64,000 nt of DNA from Halichondria panicea. Its lineage: Eukaryota > Porifera > Demospongiae > Suberitida > Halichondriidae. Numbering within the stretch: the stretch's first letter is position 1; the number at the start of each line of letters is the position of its first letter. The translations under genes and the position numbers were made by a program. Below the pieces are notes generated by a model that saw only the letters and a list, made by a program, of their open reading frames with translations, searched no databases and was not told the origin of the DNA. The stretch covers positions 8,821,122 through 8,885,121 of the forward strand of contig NC_087377.1 in NCBI RefSeq assembly GCF_963675165.1, given 5' to 3'. This document shows, in pieces, positions 1-10,628 of this stretch.

Positions 1-94
1 GAACTGTCAGGGACATTATATATAAATATATACATAATTATGTACACATGCACACCCACATGCATGCATGCATGTATGTGTGATTGGCACACAT

Positions 95-560
95 TGTAAG
101 GAATTTATATTCATTTAAGGAACTTTTAGGACATGTATATACATGCATGTATACACAACAGACGCTGCATGTGTAAGGAATTTATCTCTACGTAAAGAAT
201 GCACATATACATGCAACCCATATAACCGCATGCACTCAACTCACAGTCTGCCATTCAGTGGCGTAGCCAGGATTTTGGAAAGGGCAGGGCCAGAGTATAA
301 TACTAAAAAAAGGTCATCACTTTTCCTCAGCAGTCAGTATGCGCATTAGATGGCCCTGCCCACATTTCCATTCAATGACATCATTCTAGTAACTATGCAT
401 ACAGTACAGTGCAGAATACATTGACAAATCGCGGTGATTTAAGCTGAGTTGGAGTTGATAAAGCACAAAAGGGGGGGGCTCTAGCCCCTCAGCCCCCCCT
501 CTGCCTACGCCACTGCCATTTGTAAGGAATTTACCTTGATGTAAGGAACTTTGTGGACAC
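95..560. repeat. Degenerate interspersed GTAAGGAATTTA repeats
   Basis: The phrase GTAAGGAATTTA followed by a degenerate copy of GTAAGGAAC recurs near 97, 174 and 530. It looks like an old tandem or microsatellite-associated repeat that was later split by the inverted-repeat element at 256-515. No coding signal was seen in 1-600. Confidence 0.4.
256..515. mobile_element. MITE with CAGTGGCGTAGCC inverted termini
   Basis: The left end reads CAGTGGCGTAGCCAGG and the right end CTGCCTACGCCACTG, an imperfect inverted repeat. The flanking bases CCATT are repeated directly at 251-255 and 516-520. Ends of this type are common on hAT-like non-autonomous elements of invertebrates, but hAT elements make 8-bp duplications, so the superfamily is uncertain. 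No coding capacity; the interior has poly-G and poly-C runs. Confidence 0.6.
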
Positions 561-583
561 ACACACACACACACACACACACA
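557..583. repeat. (CA)n microsatellite
   Basis: Thirteen or so uninterrupted AC dinucleotides. Confidence 0.95.
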
Positions 584-612
584 TGCATATCTACCTATAT
601 GGTACATGTATA

Positions 613-770
613 TGGCGGGTATAATCTTCGAGTGCTAATAATTATGTTTTGTCAATGTGCATTTCATAAATTGCACCAACCCGCGAAAATATCAACCGCA
701 AAAAGTGCCTGTTCATTATAGAGTCTACCCTTGAAAAATAATTACCCGCCAAAATTATAACACACTGTAC
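613..770. mobile_element. Degenerate foldback element, GGCGGGTA-type ends
   Basis: GGCGGGTATAATCTTCG at the left and an ATTACCCGCC-type right end, with internal CGCGAAAATAT phrases, match the style of the CCGTATAGCGGGTA foldback family seen cleanly at 10185, 20731 and 36104. The terminal CCGTATA is lost, so this is an old copy. No gene seen between 600 and 1950. Confidence 0.4.
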
Positions 771-1499
771 ATAGTCTTGCAAGCCAGAGGTTATAATATA
801 CCAGGGTCTCCAAGGGTCCGCGAGATTACACTGTACACGCGCAATAACTATCACTCCAAAAGCTGAGAGGTATACGTAAAGATCAACAGGCCTGGTCTCG
901 AGGCAAGGCATGGCTCAGCTCAGGGTATAAGTTATTTTACTTACGTCATCCCTTACCACGGAACACACACAATTCATGTGCTCTCAAATCATGCATTATA
1001 TCATGAAGCTACGCCCCCGCTTCCGGAAGCAATTAAAAGTTGGAGGCTAGTGATCCCAGCTAGCTAGCTAGCAAGGAACAGCTTGCAGCAATACTACAGT
1101 GCACTATCGTTCCTAAAAAGACACAGGAGTCTACTGCAATTTGAAACATGGCTGCAGGATAGAAACAGAAGTCAGGAGGACGAAGTTGACAAATGTTACA
1201 AGTTGAAGACGTGCTTTCATGCTTGTGACAATGGACCCAGAACTGTTAAAATCATTGGCTCTTAGTGTTCCTCGACAAGAAAAGATACTGGTGAACCCTA
1301 CCATCAACCCAGCGAACGCTATAGAAACTGGTAGTGAAAAAACTGAACAGCCATAGCTAATTGTCATGCAGCTACAGCTTTTTTATCATTTCTGTACATT
1401 CAAAAATAGTACTTGTACTTTATACCCTCAAGCTTATAATTCCCTGAGAAACTATGAGATTATGGCTCATAATTCCCTGCTAAACACACACAATTGGGA

Positions 1500-1700
1500 T
1501 CTAATAATAATTATTGGGGGGGCCTAAATTTTTAAGAGGGGGCCTAGAATGTTAAAATTCTAGGCCGGGGGGGGCCAATCTCATGGGGGCCTAAAATTTT
1601 ATGACACCGGTGTCAGAGAATGAATGACTCCCCAGTGGGAGTGACCCCCCCGGTCATTCCTGCCTAAGGTGTGAGGACTCCCCCAGGAGTGAATGACTCC
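1500..1700. repeat. Low-complexity G/C-rich hairpin region
   Basis: Runs of G (for example near 1516 and 1567), the paired phrases TAGAATGTTAAAATTCTA, and repeated GAATGACTCCC segments fold on themselves. No coding signal and no target duplication could be assigned. Confidence 0.3.
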
Positions 1701-1825
1701 CTATGCGCATGTTGTGCCACAAATCCGAAAATCCGAAATGCCTGAAAAATAGGAAATGAAGAGCATTATGGGTGTGGCACTGTGCCTGTGGGTGTGTCTG
1801 GAATGCGTGTGTGTGCGTGACACTA

Positions 1826-1922
1826 TTTTTTTTTTTTTTTTCGTGAAAGCTCTTCCATCTCGTACATGTACAAAAGAATAGTAATGAATAATAATAATAA
1901 TAGAATAATAATAATAATAATG
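1826..1922. repeat. Poly-T tract and (AAT)n microsatellite
   Basis: A 16-base T run at 1826-1841 is followed by AATAATAAT repeats at about 1885-1922. They lie just beyond the 3' end of the minus-strand LINE remnant, where a retrotransposed poly-A tail (poly-T on this strand) would be expected. Confidence 0.7.
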
Positions 1923-1959
1923 AGGAACCATGCAGGCAAATAAGTCATGTGTAGTTAGT

Positions 1960-3070
1960 TCATGGGTGTGGTGGGACCAGGGACTCGCTTGTCACTAGGT
2001 CGATAGGGGGCTGTCTGGTGGCGTGCCCTTGGCTTGATCGGGCCCCCCTAATGCACATGATGGCTGATCTGAGGAGAGAGAAGGACAGCCTGCATCTGAT
2101 CCATCCCATGGTGGTGCTGTAGGGCTGGTCCCATTTTGTTGACAGGAGAGACGCCAATCTCTTGTAGGTGGAGGTAGCGGTACGTCCAAGGCCCCCGGTA
2201 CTTGACAGGATGAGGGGAGTGAAGGTCGAGTTTTCTACATCTCTGATTCGTTGGTCATAGGCTCTCTTCTTTATGTTTTCATGCTTGCGGTAGGTTGTGG
2301 ATAGTTGCGGTTGCCTGTTTGAGGGAGCGTACGGGTTGAACACCCTAACATCAAAAAATGCTCTCTCAAACCTGCTTCCCCAAAAACCATCTGCTGCCAC
2401 GTCTAATCTGGCACCATCTTGTGTGTTGGCAGATGCACCTGATAGAATTTCGCCGGCGATGGGTTGTAGGTGTGGTTCTATGGCGACATTGTGGCAAACT
2501 TCTGACATGAGGTTGGCCGTGAAGTCTCTGATCTCGTTATGCCTTATGGAGGGATAGCCGCCTTTTGCACATGATAATGCATGTTCCACTCTGAAGTTGG
2601 TGCCACAAGCGCATGTGATTGGGGTGCCATTGGGTTGCCACCCATATCTGAGTGCTAGTGCGTCTCTGAAGGCACCTTTGTGCAGTGCTAGGCCAAATTC
2701 TTCCACTGGTAGTACTGTTAACCAGTTTGAGGCTCCCTTTTCCTGGGATAAGATCATAGCTCGTTGGAGGTTAGGTGGTAGGTTTGACTTGAGCTGGTTG
2801 GCAGAAGTGACGTTGAGCTCCCTTTTTCTTTTTTTGACCTCTAACTTTGCAGTAAACTGCTCTGTGAGAGCCGCGTGTGTGTAGTCCCTTTAGTATGAGA
2901 TTGTAGAGGGGCGCAGAGATTTGTTTGGAGGCAGAGTAGGCCGAGTCTGACAGAGTTGTTGGGTTGTCTATTCCACCTAGCCTAGCTGGAAGTGCCAGCA
3001 GGTCCCTTTCTGTGTCATTGGAGGCTGCTCTTCCACACAGGGCTGGTAGTAATTTTGTCCTTATGATGTC
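1960..3070 (-). pseudogene. LINE-type retroelement 3' part: C-terminal zinc-knuckle and endonuclease-like domain
   Basis: The minus-strand frame 2757-1960 (265 codons) reads as the C-terminal part of a retroelement polyprotein. It has a C-x-C-x(8)-H-x(4)-C knuckle (CACGTNFRVEHALSCAKGG), then an RHNEIRD motif, then ARLDVAADGFW and AFFDVRVF, whose spaced acidic residues resemble the restriction-like endonuclease region found after the CCHC motif in R2/NeSL-type LINEs. Upstream, 2885-3060 encodes more of the same protein (LPARLGGIDNPTTL...) but in another frame, so at least one frameshift separates the pieces. Reverse transcriptase itself is absent. The 3' end lies near a poly-T/AAT tract. Assignment to RLE LINEs rather than another cnidarian/sponge retroelement class is inference. 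Confidence 0.7.
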
Positions 3071-3357
3071 GTGACACTATAGTGTCGTCGAGCAATTAGT
3101 TCTATTCCGTATTCCAACACTTGTGCTGTATATGCTGCCCCAAGCTCCACTGAGTATATAGTTGATGAGCTGTCAGCCTGGTTTTTCATTATCGGCCAAT
3201 GTGAGCTGCATAATCCATTTCAGCCTGCTGTCAAGAAGGCCCATGTAAGTCCATGCACATTGATTTATACTTTAGCACTCTTCACAATCTTGCAGCTGTA
3301 GATCTGCAGAGATGAGTCATTATAATTTTATTACCGGATTTTCTGAATCTGAAGCTT

Positions 3358-3579
3358 TAGCCTCGAGACCAGCCTTTCGTATATGAAAGAACCTGGTCAA
3401 GTTCCAATGTGCAACTTGTTCAGCTGAGTCAGCGTTTTACAGTATCGTAATGAGTAATACACCTTGTGCGGGCAATTATCGGTCCAAAAAATTCCTGTAT
3501 TCTAATACACTAGAACGAGTGCTACATTGGAACTTGACCAGGCGTTCTTTCAGATAACAAACGGCTGGTCTCGAGGCTA
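3358..3579. mobile_element. TAG...CTA foldback element, 222 bp, 9-bp TSD
   Basis: The ends TAGCCTCGAGACCAGCC and GGCTGGTCTCGAGGCTA are inverted repeats that extend, with small gaps, for about 55 bp (AAGTTCCAATGT on both arms). The flanks CTGAAGCTT (3349-3357) and CTGAAGCTG (3580-3588) match at 8 of 9 bases. Same end motif and duplication length as the elements at 10543, 10629, 51252 and 54104. No coding capacity. Confidence 0.85.
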
Positions 3580-3885
3580 CTGAAGCTGGCCCACAGCAAA
3601 ATGTACCTATATCAACAACTGGAGAGTAGTAGATATATACACAGGCGCGCATGTTAGGCCACTAAACGACTAAAAGAGAAATACCGGAAGTGAAATTAAA
3701 TAATGGGCGTGGCAATAGGAGTGGCGCAGCGGGGTTCAATTTGCTAGCGGGTTCTGTACCGGCCAATAAATGCAGCCAACAGCCAGAGCCACAGCACTGC
3801 AGTGTGTGTCACTGTGTACTTTAATTGTCTATGCAATAAACCAACCTGAGTGTGAACACTGCTGCTGCTGATATCACTGAACTGA

Positions 3886-4575
3886 ATGCTATTCGGATGC
3901 ACTACCTTATATAGGGACACTACCATCACATTATCTCCGAGCACATCAATGGATGCAACATCACCTACCCACTATCTCTCCACAACTCTCAACTCCTCCT
4001 CAAACAGCGTCAACTATTCACTCCATTCCACGAAGTCAGGCATATTGTTTAATGCTAGGAGTGTTGCAAACAAACTACGAGATCTTCACGCAGGAGAAAA
4101 CATTGATATTATCGCTGTCACAGAAACACACAGATACAAAACTAATGGTCCCCAATCATTCTGTCTTCAGGAGAGAACTACGAGATCTTCACGCAGGAGA
4201 AAACATTGATATTATCGCTGTCACAGAAACACACAGATACAAAACTAATGGTCCCCAATCATTCTGTCTTCAGGAGAGACAGAAATTGGTAAGGGGGAGG
4301 GATTATAATATGCTTCTGGTTCGCAACAACATCCCTGCAACAAGGCTCCACGACCTTGAAACCGACTGTCAGAGTGAACTCCTATATATGGGTGGAAATA
4401 AGTCACCCTACACCATCAGCTAAAAGTGCTAGTGAGTCTTCTATCGACCTCCAAGCTCGTCCAACATCCACCTAACATTCCTCAGGAACTCTCTATCAAC
4501 GATTTTTTCATATTCAGAATCATGCCCATGCAGTGATCATTGGCGAAGACTTTAACATCCCGTCTATCAATTGGA
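3886..4575 (+). pseudogene. Non-LTR retrotransposon endonuclease (APE-type) fragment, 5' piece
   Basis: The plus frame contains NARSVANKLRDL and IDIIAVTETH, the typical N-terminal motifs of the exonuclease-endonuclease-phosphatase domain of CR1/L2/Jockey-like LINEs. Near 4533-4573 another frame gives VIIGEDFNIPSINW, the conserved GDFN motif. A 103-bp tandem duplication (4074-4279) is not a multiple of three and so shifts the frame. The domain is interrupted at 4606 by an inserted element and resumes at 6059 (see that entry). Dead copy. Confidence 0.75.
4074..4279. repeat. 103-bp exact tandem duplication inside LINE endonuclease
   Basis: 4074-4176 is repeated at 4177-4279, both beginning ACTACGAGATCTTCACGC and ending TTCAGGAGAG. 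By eye the copies are identical, so the duplication is young relative to the decay of the LINE. Confidence 0.9.
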
Positions 4576-4804
4576 GACTATACTTGCATCGAATCTATGT
4601 GACATACAGTGCACGTGCATCCAGTCTATATAGAGAGTACATATAAATTATATAGGATACCAAAATAGGTGAGTATAATTATAGTTGTATACTTATATAT
4701 CTGATCAACATTGGAACATTTCTAGAAATTGTGCTGATATAATTATATATATATATATATAATACCATTGTATATAGGTGAATGAATAAGCTACCATAAT
4801 AATT

Positions 4805-5493
4805 ACTAATTTATCGGACACTTCTAATTACCCCGGACACTCTTTTGGGCAATTTTCGTTGTTCTAATACAACGGACACTCCATGCAGTGCTTTAATATT
4901 CCCGACAATACCTTGAAAAGTTGAGTTACGGCCGCAGCAAATTTTTTTTACTGAAACTGCAGCTAAAAATGTCCTTAAAACTGCATCACAACGATTAACA
5001 ATCAATAGTATGGCTATATACTCGTGCAATAAGGGATTAATAGCACTCATAACAAGCACTGGCAAGGTTAATAGCACTCGGCTACGCCTTGTGCAATTAG
5101 TATATCCTTGCCATGCATTGCTTGTTACTTGTGCTATTAATCCCATATTGCACTCTTAGCCATACTATATTATATAGGAGCATAATCGGAACACCCATGC
5201 ATGCATTCTCGGAACATGCAGCCCTCGGGGTATACGCCCTCGTGCTTCAGTGCAATATATTCCATACATCCCTTGTGCCCGTGTTATAACTATATATAAC
5301 ATACTATATTAGCTATAGTGCAACTATTCAGTCGCTCACTGTTCTATTAAACTTAGCTAGCTCGCATGTAGCTGCTTGCTTAATTGTTCTAATTATTCCG
5401 GACACTTTGCATGCTCTATAAAAATCTGTTCCAATTATACAAGGACAATTTCCAAAATAATTATTTTTTGCTGTCCGATAAATTAAAAGATAT
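4805..5493. mobile_element. Foldback family B (TTTATCGGAC) copy nested in family A
   Basis: Begins TTTATCGGACACTTCTAATT and ends GCTGTCCGATAAATTAAAAG. The same interior phrases (CTTTTGGGCAATTTTCG, CCTTGAAAAGTTGAG, TTCCAATTATAC) occur in the intact copies at 37070-37468 and 52970-53346. Here the extreme CCGTATATC ends are eroded. It has itself been interrupted by the segment at 4921-5165. Confidence 0.8.
4921..5165. repeat. Unclassified repeat C inside family B copy
   Basis: The stretch from ACGGCCGCAGCAAATTTTT to CACTCTTAGCCATACTAT also appears at about 38570-38725 (ACGGCCGCGGCTAATTTTTT ... CACTCTTAGCCATACTAT). It is absent from the family B copies at 37070 and 52970, so it is a separate inserted repeat. 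TSD not resolved. Confidence 0.6.
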
Positions 5494-6058
5494 ATATACA
5501 AAAATACTTCCCCAAAAGTTGTTGTATAGTGGGAAATCATTTTAGGTGAAAAATGGGGGTGATGGTGTGTAGCATCAATTATCTCTGGAACTAAAGTTTC
5601 TGCATGGACAAACTTTTCTTATCAAAAGTTAGACAATTAATTTTATTCAAGCTTACTCGGTGTAATTTTTGGACCTTAGCTGTGAGATCTTCTTCAAATC
5701 TCTCCTTAACTGAAATGGCACTAAAAACTAGCAATTTTGAGCACTGCGGAGGATGTGTAGATATATTTAAGCAACATAGAACCTTTCACAAGATAGCCAA
5801 ACTATCTATAGATGTTGTGACAAAGTTCCAAACCGGCCTTATAACCGGAAACCTTATAGGCCTTTTCTCCCCCTAACTGATTACCCATGCATGGCCACTA
5901 TATATATATATATATATAACACTGTTTTATTAATCACCACAGCTTATTCATTTACCTACACGGATCAGTCGACTTTCTCCATATTTATACTTAAGTATAC
6001 CACTATACTCACACATTAATTTGTGGTATATTCTAACTCTTATAGATTGGATGCACTG

Positions 6059-6600
6059 TATAGTGAATGACAACTCCGGTCAGTGCATATTTCTACTCCC
6101 TCCACCAAATTGTAACAGCTCCGACAAGACAAAAAAACACACTCGACTTAGTGCTCACCGGCAACATTTCAAGTTATGGTAACTGAAAGAATCCATGGGA
6201 GTGATCACGAAGCTGTATCTTGTCCTAAAATCCACAAGACCCAACATTCCTATGTGTTTTACTTCGAGAGGGGACTTTGTCAAATTCCAAGGAATGCTGA
6301 GAATTATATTCCATGAAATAATTGTGTGGTTCATTTCCGAGCGATGCCTGGATGAAGTTCAAATACCTGCTGCTGATTGATGTCAGCAGACTAATGCATC
6401 CCTATAAGCTCACTCTCACAAACAAGAAACGCTCTATACCGGGTTAGCCCAAGAAACGGTACGAGTGATGATGATGATCAGACACAAGGGCAGGCACCCT
6501 GCAGGGCTTACCTAAAAGCAAAAAGAACACGAAACAATCTGACTGGTAGATACAATAACCATATAGCAGCACCGTGCAAGAATTCTAGAATAAACTCATG
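6059..6600 (+). pseudogene. LINE endonuclease fragment, 3' piece (continuation of 3886-4575)
   Basis: Directly after the right TA of the inserted element the endonuclease homology resumes: TRQKNTLDLVLTGN at about 6124-6165 and RIHGSDHEAV at about 6188-6217 are the classic TLDLVLT and SDH motifs that end the endonuclease domain in CR1/L2-like LINEs. Further on, AYLKAKRTRNNLTGRYNN (about 6508-6560) resembles the basic linker before reverse transcriptase. Frames change several times. No reverse transcriptase follows; 6600-7080 holds no recognisable feature. Confidence 0.7.
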
Positions 6601-7087
6601 CATATATATAATTATAGGCACTCTTTTTTATTAGAACACCTAAATTTCATGTGGAACACAATCTGCCTCTCTCAGTATGCTCTATAGTGCATCATACAAC
6701 TTTAAATTTTTAAAGGTGCTGTTTTAATTCCCATGCATAATTATAATTATTGTGAAACACAGCTAGCTCACAACCTCACGTTTTAGCTCATGCAATACTC
6801 TTATACTTTTACTATAATTATTGGGAAGTACATTTATAGGATTATAGCTATACGTGACTACCTATAAGTACAATTCCTTTTGAATAACATTGTTCAATAA
6901 AATTCAAACAAAATCCTGCATGGCTATAGCCTATAATTATATACACAGGATCACAGGCTTTTGTTTCACTTCCATGCAATGTCACTATTAAGACTAACAT
7001 GCAATAATATACGTGCATGCAGTCTCACAACAAGTATATGATCTCCTTTACATAATTATAGTTTAATTTTACCACGAAGGCAGTAAA

Positions 7088-7842
7088 AAACCTGTAAAGC
7101 TAAATTTCTCTTTTAGTGTGAACCCGCTGGACCTCACACTAAAAGATAATTTTACACCAGAGGTGTTTTGCATGTTCAGGCACTGTGTTACACACATTAT
7201 ACCACACTATTTTCAAGTACCACAGAATGTCAGAGACCAACAGCACCAGTAATAATTTGTACAGCTATACATTTCTCTTTTAGTGTGAACCTGCGGGCCT
7301 CACACTAAAAGAGAAATTTTACACCAGAGGTGTTTTGCATGTTCAGGCACTGTGTTACACATATCTACATCATTACCACACCATTTTTAAGTACCACAGA
7401 CGGTCAGAGACCAACAGCACAAGTAACAATTTGTACAGCTACATTTCTCTTTTAGTGTGAACCTGCGGGCCTCACACTAAAAGAGAAATTTTACACCAGA
7501 GGTGTTTTGCATGTTCAGGCACTGTGTTACACATACATCATTATACCATACCATTTTTAAGTACCACAGACGGTCAGAAACCAACAGCACAAGTAACAAT
7601 TTGTACAGCTATACATTTCTCTTTTAGTGTGAACCTGCAGACCTCACACTAAAAGAGAAATTTTCACTTGAGGGTGTTTTGCACGTTCAGGTACTGTGTT
7701 ACACACATCTACATCGTTGTTGCACTGTTTGAAAGTACCACAGAGACCATGCAGCAGCACATGAAGAATTCTTTTTTAGTGTGAGGTCACACGGTTCACA
7801 CTATTATAGTATATAGATCTATATATATAGCTTTACAGGTTT
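7088..7842. mobile_element. Element with internal tandem array of hairpin units
   Basis: The outer ends AAACCTGTAAAGCT (7088) and AGCTTTACAGGTTT (7842) are inverted repeats. Inside, four units of 167-172 bp start at about 7105, 7272, 7444 and 7616. Each opens with a palindrome whose arms are TTTCTCTTTTAGTGTGA and TCACACTAAAAGAGAAA around an 8-10 base loop, followed by GGTGTTTTGCATGTTCAGG. A decayed fifth hairpin is at 7769-7800. No coding capacity. It looks like a MITE whose core was tandemly amplified. Confidence 0.75.
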
Positions 7843-8243
7843 GTTGCTGTCTCTATAGCTCTGTATACTACTTTCAAACAGTGTAGTGATGTATAGACCC
7901 ATACAATTATAATGCAGTGCAATATATGGTTGCCATGGTAGTGATGCAACATGTCATATACTGAGCACTGGATTGCTTTGATCTGCCCGCTCACTGGGCA
8001 ACAAGGTACAACTATTACATGTACGTCACTCAGTAACACAACATTTTTGAGGTGTGAAATTTATATAGCACTTATAAATGAAGCGTAATCATTTATAAGT
8101 GGTATTTGTACAATCTAGATTTTCCTACTCCAATGTTCCCACTCTGACTAGTGGTACCATAAGTTTGCGGATCATTGTTCAGGTAAGGGCGTACAATCAC
8201 TCTGTGAGGTAATTATGCATGTGTGATACTATTATCTTATGCA

Positions 8244-9597
8244 GGAATCTGAGGTGCCTTCACGTACCTATCAGTACACTAGCGGTAATGGAGCTGTTTC
8301 CTCAATTATGAGTTTCACTGGTGTCTTTTTTGTGATCAACTTGCCTGAAGTGGAGGATAGTCAAATTATTCTCAAGTCACTGTGATGTTCGTGAATGGAG
8401 CGTGTAGCAGTTCTAATTCAGCCAATTACATTGGTGAGAATGCACATACGCTAAAATTCAGTTCCAAGCTTGGAAATCTCTAACGTAACTCAAGGCGTAA
8501 CTACTGCTACCAGTCACAGTGTCATAGTCACTCTACCCCCTAACGATGTACCCACCTGAGGCACTACTGATCATCTCGTCTGAAGGTGTTCCTATCAATA
8601 GCTAACTTTACAAGACCCTCGATAAACTATACAGTGACATTCAATAACCTGAAGCCAGCTACTGTCTACATCTTCAGCATAAGGATTATCCTTTGTACTG
8701 ACAATATAATGAATGTGGTTGCACCAGTGACTGGAACGTTCACCACAGCACCTAGTAAGTCAATCTATAATTATCACTACAACATGCACATACAGTTTTT
8801 TCTCCCCAGTTCCATCTGTAATGATCATCAGCAGTGCTGGACAGCAAACGTCAGCTCCAGTTTACACTGTCACTCTAACCCTACCTGTGATCAGTTATCC
8901 TCGCAGTGAACTCATTATCATCTCCACCCTTACCCCGGCTGATTCGGCACCAATCACCGATGACTATACCCGCTGTCCTCGCAATACTTTGTTACATTCC
9001 ATGGTATAAATGCCGGTGTGGAGTATTCGTATGTAATTAGGATTGTGCTACAAAGGAGCAACAGTATTAATGTGTCCATTCCATTGACAGGATCATTCAC
9101 AATAAGTAAGACTGAATTGCTGTGTTAAAATGTGTACATTATCATAATTATGGCATATCATTGTTTGTTCTGCTCCTTCTAACAATAATTATGAGCAGAT
9201 GTTTATAAATTAACTTTCACTTATTACTACAAGCTAGCACACATTAATACCTGTCCAGTATAATTATAATGTACAATCATACATGCATGATTAATTTTCG
9301 ATATCCATTATTGTCATATTGACTTGTTCATAACTTGTCTGCTTTTGTTCTGTACAGTGACATCCTTCTCAACTGGAGCTACTGTTGCCCTCACATTTGC
9401 CCTGTTGACTCTGGTTCTTGTAGTGTCCCTTGGTGTCCTCGATGTGCTGGCAGTTAACAAGTGTAGGAGGTCCGAGAAGGTAAATCTGCACTCTGAAACT
9501 GAAATGTGACCACCACCTGTGATATATGAAGAGCCTGAGGCCATTAAACCAGACCCCCTCACCCAGGGGAATGCTGCATATGGAGAAATAGTTTACT
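8244..9597 (+). pseudogene. Broken cell-surface receptor gene: FN3-like exons, TM and tyrosine tail
   Basis: Three exon-like blocks follow each other on the plus strand. 8244-8760 and 8809-9105 each end in a fibronectin-III-like strand pattern (YTVTFNNLKPATVYIFSI; FVTFHGINAGVEYSYVI, then PLTGSFTI). 9358-9597, after a TACAG acceptor, encodes a hydrophobic segment (TVALTFALLTLVLVVSLG), the stop-transfer NKCRRSEK and a tail ending PLTQGNAAYGEIVY before TGA. The first block needs frameshifts (near 8375) and has in-frame stops. The tail exon has TGA at 9507-9509 where the gene A paralogue has AGA. Exon 3 is a clear paralogue of 30325-30560. The 5' end and signal peptide are not visible. Confidence 0.65.
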
Positions 9598-10184
9598 GAA
9601 CATTTCATAACTGAATTAACTTCCCACAGATTACATGCATGATGCGCACTATGATTTTAGCTGAAGTATAGATTCACTCCTCCATATAAACACTGCACAT
9701 AATTATTAGCAAATAAATTCATGTACGATATGATCAATAGCTACACACCAACAATCATGTAAAAGCGATGTAATGACAAAAAAATCATTGTGTGTACAAT
9801 CAAATGCAGTTGTGTATATGTTAGTGTAGCTATACCTATGCACATCATGGATGAATAGGCACAATCAACATTGCGGGTCCATTAATTAAAGGTTTATATA
9901 GGGCCATTAGGCATTGAATTAATAGTCAATAAGATTCTAGACGATGGTCAATAGAGTGCGGCATGGCGATATGCATGATTGCATGACACAATAAAAGTAT
10001 AGTCCCAGATTCTCCAGTCTGAACCAAAGATACTTTGAGGGAGACACATCAATGTAGGAGAGGGAAAAGGGTCTTGACTTGTTTCTCTTACTCATCACTG
10101 GCCACCAGATATGCAAGTAACGTTGTAGAAAGAGGATTCCTGAGGTACAAAATAGTAACTCTCTAGTACATGGTCTAGGTCCTA

Positions 10185-10390
10185 CCGTATAGCGGGTAAT
10201 TTTCGGGGGACAAAATATTCGTGGTTCAGCAATATTGAGACATTTCGTGGGTAATATTTTCGTGGTTGCTGCTTGGATTGTAGGTAAAGGTAGGCAAGGT
10301 CGCTTCATTCGTGGGTAAAATATTCGTGGTCAGACCTCCAACTACGAAAACCACGAATATTTTGCCCCACAAAAATTACCCGCTATACGG
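10185..10390. mobile_element. CCGTATAGCGGGTA foldback MITE, 206 bp, TA flanks
   Basis: Ends CCGTATAGCGGGTAATTTTC and GAAAATTACCCGCTATACGG type, TA at 10183-10184 and 10391-10392. The interior carries repeated AATATTCGTGG phrases. One of at least eight family members in the window (20731, 27717, 36104, 44541, 55646, 61718 and degenerate ones). Non-coding. Confidence 0.85.
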
Positions 10391-10420
10391 TATCTCTCTG
10401 GTTCAAAATTACTGACTATT

Positions 10421-10542
10421 GCGCTATTATAGAGTCCTGGTCTATAGTCAAGCCTACACAGTATGCATGCTTTTGGTTGACCCTAAGACTACTATTAAGG
10501 CCGCGCTATTATAGAGTCCTGGTCTATAGTCAAGCCTACACA
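10421..10542. repeat. About 90-bp tandem duplication that preserves two empty insertion sites
   Basis: GCGCTATTATAGAGTCCTGG begins copies at about 10424 and 10504. In copy 1 the sequence runs uninterrupted through AAGCCTACACAGTATGCATG and CTTTTGGT. In copy 2 the same bases are split by the 60-bp and 668-bp elements that follow, each with a 9-bp duplication. Confidence 0.85.
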
Positions 10543-10602
10543 TAGCCTCGATTCAAGGCCGATTTTAAAATACGTATTTTAATCGGCCTGGAATCGAGGC
10601 TA
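10543..10602. mobile_element. TAG...CTA foldback element, 60 bp, 9-bp TSD
   Basis: A near-perfect palindrome: TAGCCTCGATTCAAGGCCG on one arm and CGGCCTGGAATCGAGGCTA on the other, meeting at TACGTA. The target duplication GCCTACACA is exact (10534-10542 and 10603-10611). A near-identical 58-bp sibling is at 51252-51309. Confidence 0.95.
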
Positions 10603-10628
10603 GCCTACACAGTATGCATGCTTTTGGT

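Larger units (their letters stand above)
4607..6058. mobile_element. Tc1/mariner-type MITE family A, copy 1 (disrupted by a nested element)
   Basis: Ends CAGTGCA(CG)TGCATCCAGTCTA and TAGATTGGATGCACTG, flanked by TA on both sides (4605-4606, 6059-6060). The inverted arms run about 150 bp and include GGAACATTTCTAGAAAT and AATGAATAAGCTAC. A second copy at 51863-52579 is 717 bp because it lacks the nested insert. CAGTG ends and TA duplications fit Tc1/mariner/pogo relatives. No transposase inside. Confidence 0.85.

Noticed and set aside
1083-1367. Short open frames on both strands around 1.1-1.4 kb.
   Set aside because: No homology, no splice pattern, surrounded by low-complexity repeats.
7100-7800. 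Regular hairpin repeats resembling a CRISPR array.
   Set aside because: The between-repeat sequences are the same in each unit rather than unique spacers, and the DNA is eukaryotic.
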